Origin: Okapia johnstoni
Taxonomy: Eukaryota; Chordata; Mammalia; Artiodactyla; Giraffidae
Assembly: GCA_024291935.2 (NCBI GenBank)
Contig: CM044309.1
Coordinates: 7,626,001-7,690,000 of the forward strand
Reading direction: 5' to 3'
Length of the DNA: 64,000 bases
Part shown: positions 19,491 to 31,712 of the stretch, piece after piece
Position numbering within the stretch: the first letter of the stretch is position 1
Layout of the letters: each line of letters starts with the position of its first letter
Made by a program: the position numbers and the translations under genes
The notes under the pieces: model-generated
The model's input: only the letters and a program-made list of their open reading frames with translations
The model's database searches: none
Told to the model about the DNA's origin: nothing

Positions 19491-21892
19491 ATGTTTTATA
19501 GTTTTATCTCTTGTTCGTACGCTAAATACCAAAGGAAGAGTTTCTCCTCTTGGGATAACTGTGGATAAATTCCAAAGAAAAACAACTGTAAAGATAATTT
19601 TAAGGAAAGAACTTGAAAGTAGTAAACCAGTGTTTCGTGTTTTTGTTTTTTTTCAGATTTTTTCCCATTCCACACATAAAAACAGGCAGATAGGATTAAA
19701 GAGTAAAATTTTTGCCATAATAAAAAAATAAATATACTCCCCAATTTTAGAAAAATTAATTTATAAATGTAAGAAACATCACAGAATTACTACTTACTGT
19801 TCCTGATGCTCCTTTCTCTTATCATTCAAATAATGATCTAAAAATTAATGAATGAAAAATAAAGGTCTCATTGTTGATTCAAAATTCCATGCCATGCCTT
19901 TTTGCATGTACCTTGCCCAGACCCAAAGACTATAGTCAAAGTGGACACAATGTAAAAACAATGTATGTAATGAAATGCTATGAGAAGAAGGAAAACTGTG
20001 GAGCATGCAGATTGCTAAAAACAATTTAGAAAACTTTCACCTTTGCCTGTCCTCTCCCTTAATCCTTCACTCTCATGATTTGTTTCCCTCTCCCATTAAT
20101 CAGACTGATCTATTATTAGTCACTAATGTTCTAGTGAGAATGAATTTAGCGATCAACTGGGTTTGGCTGAGGCTGTTAGCAGCCATTTTCTGAGAGCTTT
20201 AAGATGTCAGTTAGTATGTTTAGTTGAAACAATATGATATACAGTTATAATAGGATTTTTGAACATAGCTTGTCATTGAAAAAAGTAATATTTTTATCTA
20301 TATGGGTTAACTGGGTCTCTGTGGATTACACTGGGAATTTCTTTTTAAATGTATATTAAACATTTAAAGGAAATTTAAACAGTTCGTGTAAAAATAGAAT
20401 ACTCATATAACATACTTACAAGTGAATTTTTGGAATCTAGATTATTCATAAGTTATGGAGCTCTCATAAATCAGAAACCTCTTTGGTACCACCACAGATT
20501 TGACTTTTCCCTCCTTCACTTACTGCAGAACATATTTTCCAGTAAAGCACTTCCACTTTGTATCAGGTCTTGATTCCTGAGGAAGTCAGTCTAAGGCACC
20601 CTAACCTTAAAACTATCCATGAATAATAAAGGATTATATTGACACAGATTAGAGTTTTAAAATAAGATGCAAAGCTTTGCTTAGTATGTCAAGTAGAATA
20701 TGATGCAGGCTCATTCTGATAGGCACTATCACATTTTATTCACACAGCACCACATGTTCACACTGACATCCAAAACCCATGCACTTTAGCACTTTGGCCG
20801 GCTCCCTTGAAGATCACACATGCTTCCCTCATAGACTGAGTGCTCCATATGCAGCTTTTAGGAATCCAAAGCAACAACTATCCAAACTGTCTCCCATGCC
20901 ATGAAAGCTCCGTCACTTTGTATCTTCACTGGTCCTGCTTTGGCTAAGCTTAGACACTTTGTTTTTTGCTGCTGAAGGAGAATCTTGAGGAAGCTATTGA
21001 GTGACAGCTATGGTATCAGCAGATATCACTTGGCATTCTTAATTCACATAAATCATGCTTCAGTCTTGAATTTTAAATGCTGATTTCCTATAGGGTGCTT
21101 TTTTTCCCCCTTGGTATAATTCACTCTGAATGGCAAACAGTAGACTTAAGTTCCTGAAGAAGGAGGAAATAATCAGAAAGGTTATATGTCCCTGGTAATA
21201 TAATCAGAGCTGGTCAAATATGATGGCAAAAGACATGATTATCTTCAGGGTCTGTTGTCTTAAGAACTGTAAAGCTTCCAAATAACTCCCTCAGGGCAAA
21301 ATGAGTGTCTGAATTTTCAGCATTACTTGTTTGTACAGCAGTATGTAGAGTCAGAACACTTGTTGTCTGAGCAATGGAGGTGACGCTTGATCGTGTGTGA
21401 CTCTGATAAATGGTATAATGTCTTTTACCCTTGTTTCCACTACCTGTAAACTTTGAACGATAATATTAATGCCTGTATGATCACTTTGCAGAGCTGATTA
21501 TGAAAGCAAATTAAAAAAATAAAGGCAAAATGGTATTTCAAACTACAAAATACATGCAAAATAATTTTACTCTTATAATTAGTAAGTTATCTTAATAATA
21601 GCATACATTTAGACAATATCAGTTATTCATATCTTTATGTGAATTTGAAGGACCTAAAGGTATATTTCAGTAAGATATATATAGCCCAGGGCTTCAGAGG
21701 CAAGTTGGTGGGAAGGGTGTTAAATAAAAGTGGAAAAGATCCAGCAAAAAGTCTGAAATTCGGAAAATAAATCTGACTATTTTTTAATCAGGCTAAGATT
21801 AGCTTTTGATAAAAATAATTTGTACTGTCCTTCCCTCATCTGAAAGGATAGTGGTCAGTACACTAAGTGGACTGACAATCAGTGTTTGCGTG
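19491..21892. other. No gene or clear repeat seen
   Basis: About 2.4 kb of unique, AT-rich sequence with short frames only. No splice-flanked coding potential, CpG island or recognised transposon. Unannotated ancient repeats may be present below my detection. Confidence 0.55.
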
Positions 21893-22108
21893 TGGGCTAA
21901 GTCACTTCAGTCATGTCTGACTCTTTGTGACCCTATGGCCTGTAGCCCACAGAGCGTCTCTTTCCATGGGATTCTCCAGGCAAGAATGTTGGTGTGGGTT
22001 GCCATTTCCTCCTCCAGGGGATCTTCCCAACCCAGGGGTCAAACCCACGTCTGCTAGCATATCCTGCTTTGCCAGCAGATTCTTTACCTGTTGAGCCACC
22101 TGGGAAAA
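21893..22108 (-). mobile_element. Bov-tA SINE, antisense
   Basis: Full-length: 'gtgggctaagtcacttcagt', 'ccatgggattctccaggcaa', then the tRNA-like head in reverse 'gttgagccacctgggaaaac'. Isolated in unique sequence; I see no clear target duplication. Confidence 0.95.
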
Positions 22109-22239
22109 CTTAAAACAGACGTGGATTTCACCCAAAGAGTACTTCTGCATCTTAAAGATATTTTGTTCACTGTATTCACGAAGGATGGTGCTGATAATCT
22201 TAAATGAATGAAAAATAGAGACTCCCCTGGTCTATCTAC

Positions 22240-22490
22240 TACTCCAATAAAATGTGCTCAGCCTCTTTTCTATGAACTGACATAACACTGTCTCTTGTGA
22301 CACTCATCAAATTCTGATTGCATTATTTTATTCAATTTTTTCCCATCACTTTCACACCATTTAAATTTCAAGATTTCTGAGAACAGAAACAATATTGTCA
22401 TAAACTCGGGTGTATATTGTCTATAGGCAATTTTAGCACAATGCCCTGTAACGGTTGATGATTAATGAAGAAAGAAAGGAATAAATAAAA
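22240..22490 (+). mobile_element. L2 3' end, sense, diverged
   Basis: 'cacactcatcaaattctgat', 'aagatttctgagaacagaaa' and 'ttagcacaatgccctgtaac' followed by an AATGAAG-rich tail match the L2 3' terminus in order. Old and non-coding. Confidence 0.6.
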
Positions 22491-23660
22491 AATACAGACA
22501 ATAATATTGTTGTACAATATTCTGAAAGACAAGATCTTTCCCGGCAAATTGAAGCCATGTATATTGGCGATTTGAATGAAAGATTGAAAATAAGTTTGTA
22601 GACAAGCCAGTCTGTTAAATTTTTTTTTGAAAAGTGTTCCCTTCCTATAATTTAAAGATAAAAATATTGATGGACTTGATCCCAAACATTAATAAGTCTA
22701 AATATAAAGCCATGTTGTACAAATTAGGAAAATCCTAGGAGACTTCCTACTCTTTGAAGAAAGGAATGAAATGTGAAATTTTATATCAAACTAAGAAAAA
22801 TGGTCTGGAATTTCTGGTACATAAAGGATTAACGTATCTTAAGGTTTTTCTTACAAAGAGAAGGCACTGGTCCAGTAACACACTTGTTTTTTGAGTGGAT
22901 CCCCCCACAGAGGAAAAGATTGTGACTTAGGTAAAGGAAAGAAGAAAAACTCTAATAGCAAAAATGCAGTATTTCCACTTGGGGAAGACAATCTGTAGTG
23001 AAACCATTAGTCTACGGATGAAATTTCTATGAGAAAGCCGTTTTGCAGAAATAGAGAGGCCACATACTGCGTTCAGCACAATGGTACTACTGTTGGGGAA
23101 CCTGTGTACAAGAGTGAAGTACACACAGGCCTGCTGTGTAATTAAAGAGAGACGTTAGAAACACTGAGTGTGCTGTGTCTATCGAGCACACAAATACTTT
23201 TAGGGAGATGCGATGAAGTATACAACCAACCACCAGGTTTTCAAATAAACAAAGGGTAACTGTTAATCATTAGAGGTAGATGACATATTTTTATTTTCAG
23301 ACTAAAAGTTCTGATCCCTTATTGACTGTTGCTTGATCTGTTTTTTAACATTACCATATTTTGTTTTCTTTCCAAAAATCATGAGTTTGGGAACAATAAT
23401 GTTATTCCAAGGGAGAGAAATGGATATCGTCTTGTGGAATAAAGTATCTTTAAGATAATTCAGTCAAGAAAACGTCATTAAAATGTAGAACCTTTTGGTC
23501 AAAGGATGTGCCAAAAGAAAACTCTGAGGCCCTAACCCAAGCTGTGGCCACCTTGTAAAATCAGTGTCCTTTGCTTAAGTTACCTTTTTGTCCTCTTCTC
23601 TATGAAGAGTCAATGGAATTCATTTTATGGACTTCCTGTAGACTTTAATGAGAAGAAGTC
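22491..23660. other. No gene or clear repeat seen
   Basis: Unique sequence with no supported feature. Confidence 0.55.
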
Positions 23661-23663
23661 AAA

Positions 23664-23745
23664 TTATTATATTTTAGTCAATTATTACATTTAATAATTA
23701 TTATATTATTATATATCCCAGTCAATTATTATATTTTTTGACTTC
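23664..23745. repeat. AT-rich ATTATTA low-complexity repeat
   Basis: Repeated units close to 'agtcaattattatattt' occur three times between 23664 and 23745, flanked by 'gacttcctgtag' and 'gacttcctagtg'. Local duplication by slippage is likely. Confidence 0.8.
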
Positions 23746-23813
23746 CTAGTGAGTTTTGAAAAAGCTACTGAACATGGGTTTCTTTCCATCTTCATATGTT
23801 CTTTAAAAGCTAT

Positions 23814-24010
23814 AGTTCTGAACTGTCATTGTACATCAAAATCATCAGGCAAACTTTTTAAAACAAGGTACACATTCTCTATTACACTCATCTCCCAAGC
23901 CTCTGATTGAGTTGTTCTGAGAGGCATCTAGGAATGCTATTTTCAAGTCTCCCCACCCTCCAACACCAAGACTCTGTACGCAATCAAACTTGAGAACCAT
24001 TTCTTAAGAG
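23814..24010 (+). mobile_element. MER5A-like hAT DNA transposon fossil
   Basis: Begins 'gttctgaactgtcattgtac', passes 'catcaaaatcatcaggcaaa' and ends 'aacttgagaaccattt', matching the order and the GTTCT.../...AGAAC inverted termini of MER5-type non-autonomous hAT elements. Such elements have been inactive since early placental evolution. Confidence 0.72.
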
Positions 24011-24417
24011 CCCATGATTTTCTGGGCATTTAATTTGTATTTAATCGGCCAGTTAAGATTCAGCTATGTTTGAGACTGAGTTATCTCTTGCACTGATAGC
24101 ATGAAGAAAAATGTTGCTTTATTGCTCAGACTCATCTTAGTTTTTATTTCCTGGAGTACAGGAGTAAATATGTGTGAATTGGAATTCTCCCATCTACAGA
24201 GATTATTCTTTCAGATGCAAAAGCATCCAAAGCAGCCTGGAGCAGGAGGGCTCAGAGAGCACTATGAAGACCAAAGTACTGGAGGAACCTAAGAATGAAA
24301 TGATGAGGACGTCATACATGAATTCCAGTCTTAAAGATCCACAGGCAGAACTGGGTTTGCAGGGCAGATGAGCTCAAGGCAAGTAGATAAAGTCTGTGAA
24401 ATACCATCATGTACATG

Positions 24418-24630
24418 TGAAGTTGCTTCAGTAGTGTCTGGATTTTTGTGACTCTATGGACCATAGCCCACCAGGCTCCTCTGTCCTTGGAATTCTCCAG
24501 ACAAGAATACTGGACTGGGTTGCCATGCCCTTCTCAAGGGGATCTTCCCAACCCAGGGATCAAACCCACATCTCTTGAGTATCCTGCATTGATAGATGGG
24601 TTCTTTACCACTATTGCCACCTGGATGAGC
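24418..24630 (-). mobile_element. Bov-tA SINE, antisense, diverged
   Basis: 'gtgaagttgcttcagtagtg', 'ctgtccttggaattctccag', head in reverse 'attgccacctggatgagc'. More substitutions than the SINEs at 33 kb. Confidence 0.93.
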
Positions 24631-24802
24631 TATCAGAGTGAGAGCAGATGAAGAGATTCAGGCAAATTCATGAAATCATCTTGAACTCTCTTTGATCTCC
24701 TTTATCGACCTGAGGGTAGAAAGGTGTGGTGCGTTGGGGGGCTTTCTTAAAAGGCAGAGGACAAATCTCCATTTGTGCTTTTGCTGTTTGCCTTTATCTT
24801 TT

Positions 24803-24990
24803 GGCTTCCCTTGTGGCTCAGCTGGTAAAGAATCTGCCTGCAATGAGCGAGACCTGGGATCGATCCCTGGGTTGGGAAGATTCCCTGGAAAAGGAAAAGG
24901 CTACCTACTCCAGTATTCTGGCCTGGAGAATTCCATGGACTATATAGTCAATGGGGTCCCAAAGAGTCAGACACAACTGAATGACTTTCA
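24803..24990 (+). mobile_element. Bov-tA SINE, sense
   Basis: 'ggcttcccttgtggctcagc', 'cgatccctgggttgggaaga', tail 'gacacaactgaatgactttc'. Two frames read through it; neither is a gene. Confidence 0.95.
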
Positions 24991-24999
24991 CTACATCTT

Positions 25000-25052
25000 T
25001 AGTACTCATGCTTGGCACAAAGTCGCCATTCAGTTAACATTTATTGAGAGAA
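25000..25052 (+). mobile_element. L2-like 3' tail
   Basis: 'gcttggcacaaagtcgccat' then 'cagttaacatttattgagag' resemble the end of L2 ('..cctggcacatagtaggc.ctcaataaatatttgttga'). It marks the native left flank of the segment duplicated at 10.1 kb. Confidence 0.55.
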
Positions 25053-25300
25053 GGATAATTTGCAATGAATAATAACTATCCTTTCCTCATTTCATATTTT
25101 ATACATGAAAATTCAGTCAATGATTTCTCTCAACTATCCTTAAAAGACTGAACTTGACTTCCAGGACTGATGGATTTAGGCTAATTGTTCTCAATTTTGC
25201 CTGTGCATCTGCATCACCTAGAAAGCTTTCAAATGAATATTGAAGATTTAGGCTAACCTCCAGATATTCTTTTAAACTGGTTTCAGTGAAGCCCTGGTAT
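25053..25300. repeat. Duplicated non-BovB segment with MER5A-like part (copy 2)
   Basis: Partner of 10128-10380 in the same orientation. Here the segment follows an L2-like tail, a plausible native context, whereas the other copy lies inside an L1. The join to BovB ('ccctggtattcagttcagtt') is the same in both copies, so the BovB insertion came before the copying. Confidence 0.9.
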
Positions 25301-25842
25301 TCAGTTCAGTTCAGTCGCTCAGTTGTGTCCAACTCTTTGCAACCCCATAGACTGCAGCACGCCAGGCCTCCCTGTCCATCACCAATTCCTGAGTTTACTC
25401 AAACTCATGTCCATGGAGTCAGTGATGCCATCCAACTATCTCATCCTCTGTTGTCCCCTTCTCCTCTGGCCTTCAATCTTTCCCAGCATCAGGGTATTTT
25501 CAAATGAGTCAGTTCTTCTTATCAGGTGGCCAACGTATTAGAGTTTCAGCTTCAGCATCAGTCCTTCCAATGAATATTCAGGACTGATCTCCTTTAGGAT
25601 GGACTGGCTGGATCTCCTTGTAGTCCAAGCGGCTCTCAAGAATCTTTTCCAACACCACAGTTCAATAGCATCAATTCTTTGGTGCTCAGCTTTCTTTATA
25701 GTTCAACTTACACATACATACATGACTACTGGAAAAACCATAGCTTTGACTAGATGGACCTTTGTTGACAAAGTAATGTCTCTGCTTTTTAATATGCTGT
25801 CTAAGTTGGTCATAGCTTTTCTTCCAAGGAGCAAGTGTATAT
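25301..25842 (-). mobile_element. BovB 3' fragment, antisense, partner of 10.4 kb copy
   Basis: Matches 10381-10903 at about 90% by eye and ends abruptly after 'ccaaggagcaagtg', whereas the 10 kb copy continues for another 2.7 kb. Minus-strand coding remnants cover the BovB C-terminus only. Confidence 0.93.
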
Positions 25843-28380
25843 GAGACGAAAAATGTTCTGCTTAACAGCAATGTTGCTATTCTTGACTTGAGCATATAGC
25901 TATCTCCTTATGACCCTGCTTCTGCCTGAGGCAGAAAGATGCTTTATAAAAGGACAATGCATAAAAGCTGCAAGGGTTGAAAGAAATTGATTCTCAGAAA
26001 TTAATTTCCATGCCTTTTCCATGCCCTTTGTAAATATATATAAACACAGTATTTTATCAAAGGAAATAAGATTCTATCTCTGCTAATTATTAATACTGCA
26101 GGGAAAAAATGAGTTCCATAAAATGAATGACTTTCCAAGGTATGTTTTAAAACAATAACATTCAGATGAATCATGAGTAATTTTTTTCAACTAATCTCTG
26201 CCCTTTCTTAAAGTAAGAATTGCAACTAACTCAGTAAATGTTGCACTTAAACCCATATTTCTAACTTACAGGATGCCAACCAGTTTGGTTATAATCACAA
26301 TAAATTACAGTAGTGTTTCGTGCATTTAACCAAGCATAGGTGAAAATAATTCTCCATAGTGTCCCAGCTCAAATACCTACCTAATCCTTTGTAATTATAG
26401 TTATGAGTACACATTTTAAAAAAATTCTCCCTTTATGATAGGATTGTTTTACCTTATTTTCACTTCAGAGTATTATTAATATGTAAAAAAACATTATAAA
26501 CATAAAAGCAGAAAAACAGACTTTCATAACTTCAGATCTCTAGCCAATCCTCACTTTAATGCAGCAATTTGCTGTGTGTATTCAATAGTATGAAACATTA
26601 ACTTGGCATTTCCTTGGAGCTATAAAAATTTAGAACTTACCTATGAACAGTTATTTATGGAAAGCAAGTGATATCTTAAATTCTTTTTCAGTGAGAGTTT
26701 TAGGAGGCCTCAAATCTCTCCTTTTTCTTCCCTCTAACTCAATCCCACTTTCTATCAACACTCTCTCCCAACTGGTCTTACATTTTTAGGTTATATCTTC
26801 TACTTTCCCTTTACACTACATGTTGGGGTTATGGTAGGGCAAGTCGGGCCACAGGCTCATTGGGCCAACTGTATGCAAAAGCCACACCGAGTCTGACTTG
26901 GGTCATGCTAGTACCCCAACCCCTAGCATAACGTCTGGAGCATAAAAGGAATTCACTGAACACATGTGACTCAATGAGGCCACCAGTAAAGCTGGAGAGA
27001 GAAACTAAACCATACCGGGGAAGTGCTCCAAACCAGCCCCAAATCAAGAAGCTTTTTTGATAAGAAATTCTCATTGCACCACAGAATAATAGTTTCCAAT
27101 GAAATTTTTAAAATAAAATTAGATTATACTTCACAGTACTTTTACTCTGAGTCGTAGACAAACTTGAAGAAAAGATATATTGTCAAAGGGTTAAGCAATT
27201 TAAAAGCATTGATGATCATGTTTAGGCTCTCTGCTAGCTATATTGATGAACAAATTTTGTTTCATAATGTTACATAACAAAAATACTCTTCACAAATGAA
27301 TAAAAATAATTATTTCAGGCAGCCAATGAAAATGCTTATTATTACCTTTAGGCCACTCATAAGCCCCCAATTTTTTTTTCCCCTGAAGAAAGAAGTTTGA
27401 CGACCTATTGAAGTTAAACTCAGCAAGTATCTATGTAGAATTTTAAATATTTCAGAAATGCCACTCATTCATTGTGAAACCTTCCTTTCACTCAGTTCCT
27501 AGCATCTTCATTTCTCTATTTTAACATCTTGTGGGCCACAGAGCTATTCTGGATAAGTGTAGCTAAAGACATCTGCAGATATTTAAGTGTGATATGCTCT
27601 TGAGGCTTTGTCTTCTCCTGTGAGTTGGCCTAATGATGTTAATGTGGACATCTTGGCTCAGGCATTTAGGAAAGAAAAAATAAATTTTCTGCTACTGACA
27701 CTGATGCTTACCAGTCCAGTAAAACCATAAAATAAACTTGAATTGCTAATTGAGTAGTATCTTATTTTATACATCTCAGCTAGAGAGTATATAAAGCACT
27801 TTAGAATTTGCTAAGCAGGCACCATTACATTGTCCATGAGTCACACAGCAGTTGTTTTATGTAAACAGGATAGAGTTCTCTTTTATAGACTGGTGAGTGA
27901 CAGAATCAGGATCCGCAGCTAGGTGTTCACACAGCATACTTGGTGTTCTGAATGGCATTAGAAAACTGTCTGTTGAATGAAGAGTTTCACAAGTTTCCCA
28001 TCGTAATTCTAAGCCTTTGTTACTTCTCCCTTTGGACAAGGATCTCTGCTAGGCTAGCATGCTCCACTGGGGTTCAGCAGTTACAACTTCACCATGTTGC
28101 AGGGCACCGACTGTCTTTGAGGACCGCCTCAAGGTATAGATCCCTTCCCCACTCTTAGAGGAAAAATTGAGAAACTCTGTAATGTCCCTTAGGCATAGTA
28201 AGGTTCGGGTGTGGGTGGAGAGTAACCTATGCTTTCACATTCAGAGATTAAACACAGAAAGAAAACCTGCGCTTTGGTCTCATGAGTACTCAGCTCGAGC
28301 AGCACTCCATGTTTCCACATAGGGTTAATCATTGTCTATATTCCTGACTTATTCTGGTGTGTTTCAATAGTAATAATAGA
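25843..28380. other. Unique sequence; possible L2 trace at 26880-26970
   Basis: No gene seen. 'ccccaacccctagcataacg' and 'gagcataaaaggaattcact' at 26910-26960 weakly resemble an L2 3' end, and 27790-27930 weakly resembles a MIR. The rest is unassigned AT-rich sequence. Confidence 0.5.
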
Positions 28381-28400
28381 AAAAATGTATTGAGGGCCTA
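28381..28400 (+). mobile_element. MIR SINE, left piece
   Basis: 'gtattgagggcct' is the start of a MIR 3' half that resumes at 28588; a BovB fragment interrupts it. 'tgagggcct' (28392-28400) repeats as 'tgaggccct' (28588-28596). Confidence 0.65.
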
Positions 28401-28587
28401 ATGCTGGGAAGGATTGGGGGCAGGAGGAGAAGGGGATGACAGAGCATGAGATGGCTGGATGGCATCACCAACTCGATGGACATGGGTTTGGGTAAACTCC
28501 GGGAGTTGGTGATGGACAGGGAGGCCTGGCGTGCTGCGATTCATGGGGTCCCAAAGAGTCGAACACGACTGAGCGACTGAACTGAAC
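28401..28587 (+). mobile_element. BovB 3' fragment, sense, inserted in MIR
   Basis: 'aatgctgggaaggattgggg' to 'gagcgactgaactgaac'. Close to consensus, so relatively young. Flanked by a 9-base near-identical duplication of MIR sequence. Confidence 0.93.
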
Positions 28588-28815
28588 TGAGGCCCTGATA
28601 TGCACCAGGCATCTATACAATGAAATTTTACATATGTTACCTCATTAATTCTTAGGAATCAGAGGTTGATAGTTTAGAATCTTCATTTATTGATTAAAAA
28701 CCTATATATCAAATTAAGTCACTAGCATAAGCTTACAGTTACTAAATAGCACAGCTGGGATTCAAATTCCGCACTGCCTGGACACGAAGTCTCTCTTTTA
28801 CAATTTGCCTTTGCG
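28588..28815 (+). mobile_element. MIR SINE, right piece
   Basis: 'gcaccaggcatctatacaat', 'ttacctcattaattcttagg', 'gcacagctgggattcaaatt' follow MIR order to its 3' part. Confidence 0.8.
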
Positions 28816-30136
28816 TTTGACCTGTCCTGAAGTTAATTTTGTAATTATCCTGTTACTCCTGAGCTCTCTCCATTTAGAGACCAGAAGTTGCTGCTATCAG
28901 TCATGCTTAGCTTTGAGTAAATATGGCATGTTTAACTTTATCTTACAAGATGGCACCAAATAACATCAAAGTGAATAAACTGAAAAACACATTGAAGCAG
29001 GAAAATTAGGATGAATTGGAGTCAATGAAAAAATTTTAAGTCATTGTGATTTCACAGCCATTGTACAGCAAAGGGGAGGAGAAAAATGCCAGAGAAAAAA
29101 TGTTATGATTACATTTTTCTGGTTGGTGCACACTCCATTTCAATGTTTATACTGAAACATAAACAAAATGAGTAGTATTATTACCTGTATAGCAACCATG
29201 GTGAGTGGAAGATGGGCACTTCATTTTGCTGTAATTCTGAAGCCACACATTCCAAACATGAAACAAACTGTGCAGTGTAAAGTAACTGGGTGTCTGTAAG
29301 AAAAATTGCATCAATCATAACAAGCTCCCAGAGCTCAAAGTGCTGGAGATATCACAATCATTAAACAGTAATGCAAATAAAAAAGCAATATCTCACTTCA
29401 TTAGTACTAAATATGTTGTTTATTCTTTCCACAAGTAAAATGTTTAGAAGTCTGCATAATGAGGGTCTCATTGACAGAGGTGTGGAATTATGAAGCTGCT
29501 AAATCCAGCAAGAAGACAGAGTGATAAAATAGATTGGATTTTGCAGTAGCTGTGCTCACAGCAAACTTGGGAGGCTGGATTCCACATTAGCATTGTTTTG
29601 ACATTCATACAGTCAGAGATTCTATTTCACTGTGATGGTGGATGTTACATGTGGGCAAAGAAAATAGTATGTGGCCTGAAGTCAAAAGCTATAGGCAGGC
29701 AGAGAAGGAAACTGAATCAATTCTTGAAGTGATACCTCATTTTCTAATAAGAGAATTTGCATGAAAAACTCTACACAAATTGTCCAGGGATATAATTAAA
29801 GGTGATAGTGAGGGGACCAAATTAAACTTGGGAAAGTCTCTGTACAAGTGTGTAATACTGATAAAAGTCTATCCTTTGCACTCTATGCTCTAAGCATACA
29901 CCAGCATCGAGAAGGCAATTTGATGTTTAGTGCATGATTCTTGATGTATCAACGTGCTAGAGCTAGAACATTTATTTAGCTTGAGTTTGCAAGTCCTCTG
30001 TGTCTTAACTTGGAATTGCCAGGCTGCCCTTTCTTTCACGGAATTAACTGCTGTAGCTCATAATGCATATCCCACCTTGAAGATGCCAGTTCAACCACTG
30101 GCATGTGGATAAGAAAAAGAGCATAAAAGACCACTG
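28816..30136. other. Unique sequence, no gene seen
   Basis: Over 1.3 kb without any recognised repeat. An octamer 'atgcaaat' lies near 29372. No exon structure is supported. Confidence 0.5.
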
Positions 30137-30255
30137 GGCTACAAGCTCCTTACGTGTAGCAACCTTGCCTGATTCTCTTTGTGTTCCCTGACTTGGCAGG
30201 GGCACAACACTCAACCAGCACTCTATAAATAAGTACCGAATGTTTGGATGAAAAG
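30137..30255 (+). mobile_element. L2 3' end, sense
   Basis: 'ggctacaagctccttacgtg', 'tgcctgattctctttgtgtt' and 'ctctataaataagtaccgaa' then 'tgtttggatga' reproduce the L2 terminal region in order. Confidence 0.7.
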
Positions 30256-30954
30256 GGCATGGCTCCTAGTTTTTCTTCATCTCCACTTGTATAGTGAAAA
30301 TATCAAGATGCTGATTTAGAATTAGATACAGTATCTGAGAAGGTTTCTAGAGAGGACTGTGTAACATCAAGGTTGGGAAACTTTTGTTCTGCTCAGCCAA
30401 GTTCACCTATGAGCCCTACCTCAGAGTCTTGGATAATTCACAGGGCTATGCATATCACCCTCAGCAAAAACAGGAAGGAGGAGGAGTGCAATAGCATTTC
30501 CAGTGATCTATGTTTCAAAAGATAATTTTTTAAGTCGCTACTATATTTTACTGATGGCTGCTCTATTCACCCTACACCCATTTAAGGGGTTAGTAAGGGC
30601 GAAATGTTGGGGCAGACTTTTAAGAAATCTGCATAGATTACTGGCTCTTGACAGTTTTTCCAATGGAGTATTTCCTTGGTCTGGTTGTTGAACTTCTAGT
30701 TCATAAGAATAACTACTCTCCTACTTATTTGAGTGGCTCTGGTGTATGCTGGAAGTCAGTGACTCCTTGAATATGCACCAGGGCCAGAGCAAGCCCTGGG
30801 ACAGTGTATCAGTAAAGCTGACGGTGTGGGAAGAAGGTTGATTTGGAGCAAAAAGTGAGAAAGTGATGTTTTCTTTTTTAAAGTGGAACTTGCTGTTCTT
30901 TGGATGATTAAGGGAGCAACATATAATAGTGTGAAAAGAGAATCTGAAAAAAGA
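30256..30954. other. No gene or clear repeat seen
   Basis: Unique sequence with two unsupported short frames. Confidence 0.55.
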
Positions 30955-31140
30955 GAAAATTGTGTTCAAATATTGTCTACCGCTTCACTGTTGTGTAAAA
31001 GGTTTCATCAGTTCCACTGAGCCTTGATTTCTGCATCTTTAAAACGGCAGTCCATATACTAGCCATCAGGTCTTTATAAGAACTCAGTGAGCATCAAAAA
31101 CCTTGGCATATTAACAGCTATTATAATTTAGTTCACTGTT
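30955..31140 (+). mobile_element. MIR SINE, sense
   Basis: 'tgttcaaatattgtctaccg', 'tgagccttgatttctgcatc', 'tttaaaacggcagtccatat', 'cagctattataatttagttc' match the MIR core and 3' half in order. Confidence 0.75.
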
Positions 31141-31545
31141 ATTACAACTTTCCTTTTAATATCAAAATATTTTGGGGGTGCAAATTTGAATGCCTCATTT
31201 ACTTACTTGTGTTCATTTTGTGAGCTGGTTCAGCTGCCTAGGCTCTGAACGTGTGTCCCTAACAAATAACATCATTCTAAAAATAGAGAAAAATGCATAC
31301 ATTTTAAAAGGCTGGTATTCCACACTTCTTGCCTAATGAAGCAAATCTCCATGTGTTTGTGTAGGGGGGACGTGGGTGTGTATGTGGAGAGAGAGAAAGA
31401 GGGAGAGTTCTATAATCACCCGATATATAGGTGTGTGCATTTTATTTAACATATCACAAACACATTCCCTATTGACAGTGTTTGCGTGCTTCCTTTTATT
31501 TTCAGCTAGTATGCGTTTCTCATTCTGTGCAGAGAAGGGTAAAGG
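31141..31545. other. No gene; short GA-rich patch
   Basis: A purine-rich stretch 'gagagagagaaagagggaga' lies at 31386-31405. Nothing else recognised. Confidence 0.55.
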
Positions 31546-31712
31546 CTTCCCAGATGGCTCAGCAGTAAAGAATTCACCTGCCAATGCAGAAGCCACAGTA
31601 GACACGAATTCGATTGCTGGGTTGGGAAGATCCTCTTGAGAATGAAATAGCAACACACTCGAGCATTCTTAGCGGGATAATCCCATGGACAGAGGAGCCT
31701 GCTGGGCTACAT
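31546..31712 (+). mobile_element. Bov-tA SINE, sense, diverged
   Basis: 'cttcccagatggctcagcag', 'tcgattgctgggttgggaag', 'tcccatggacagaggagcct', breaking off before the usual tail at 'ctacatgatttcag'. Confidence 0.92.
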
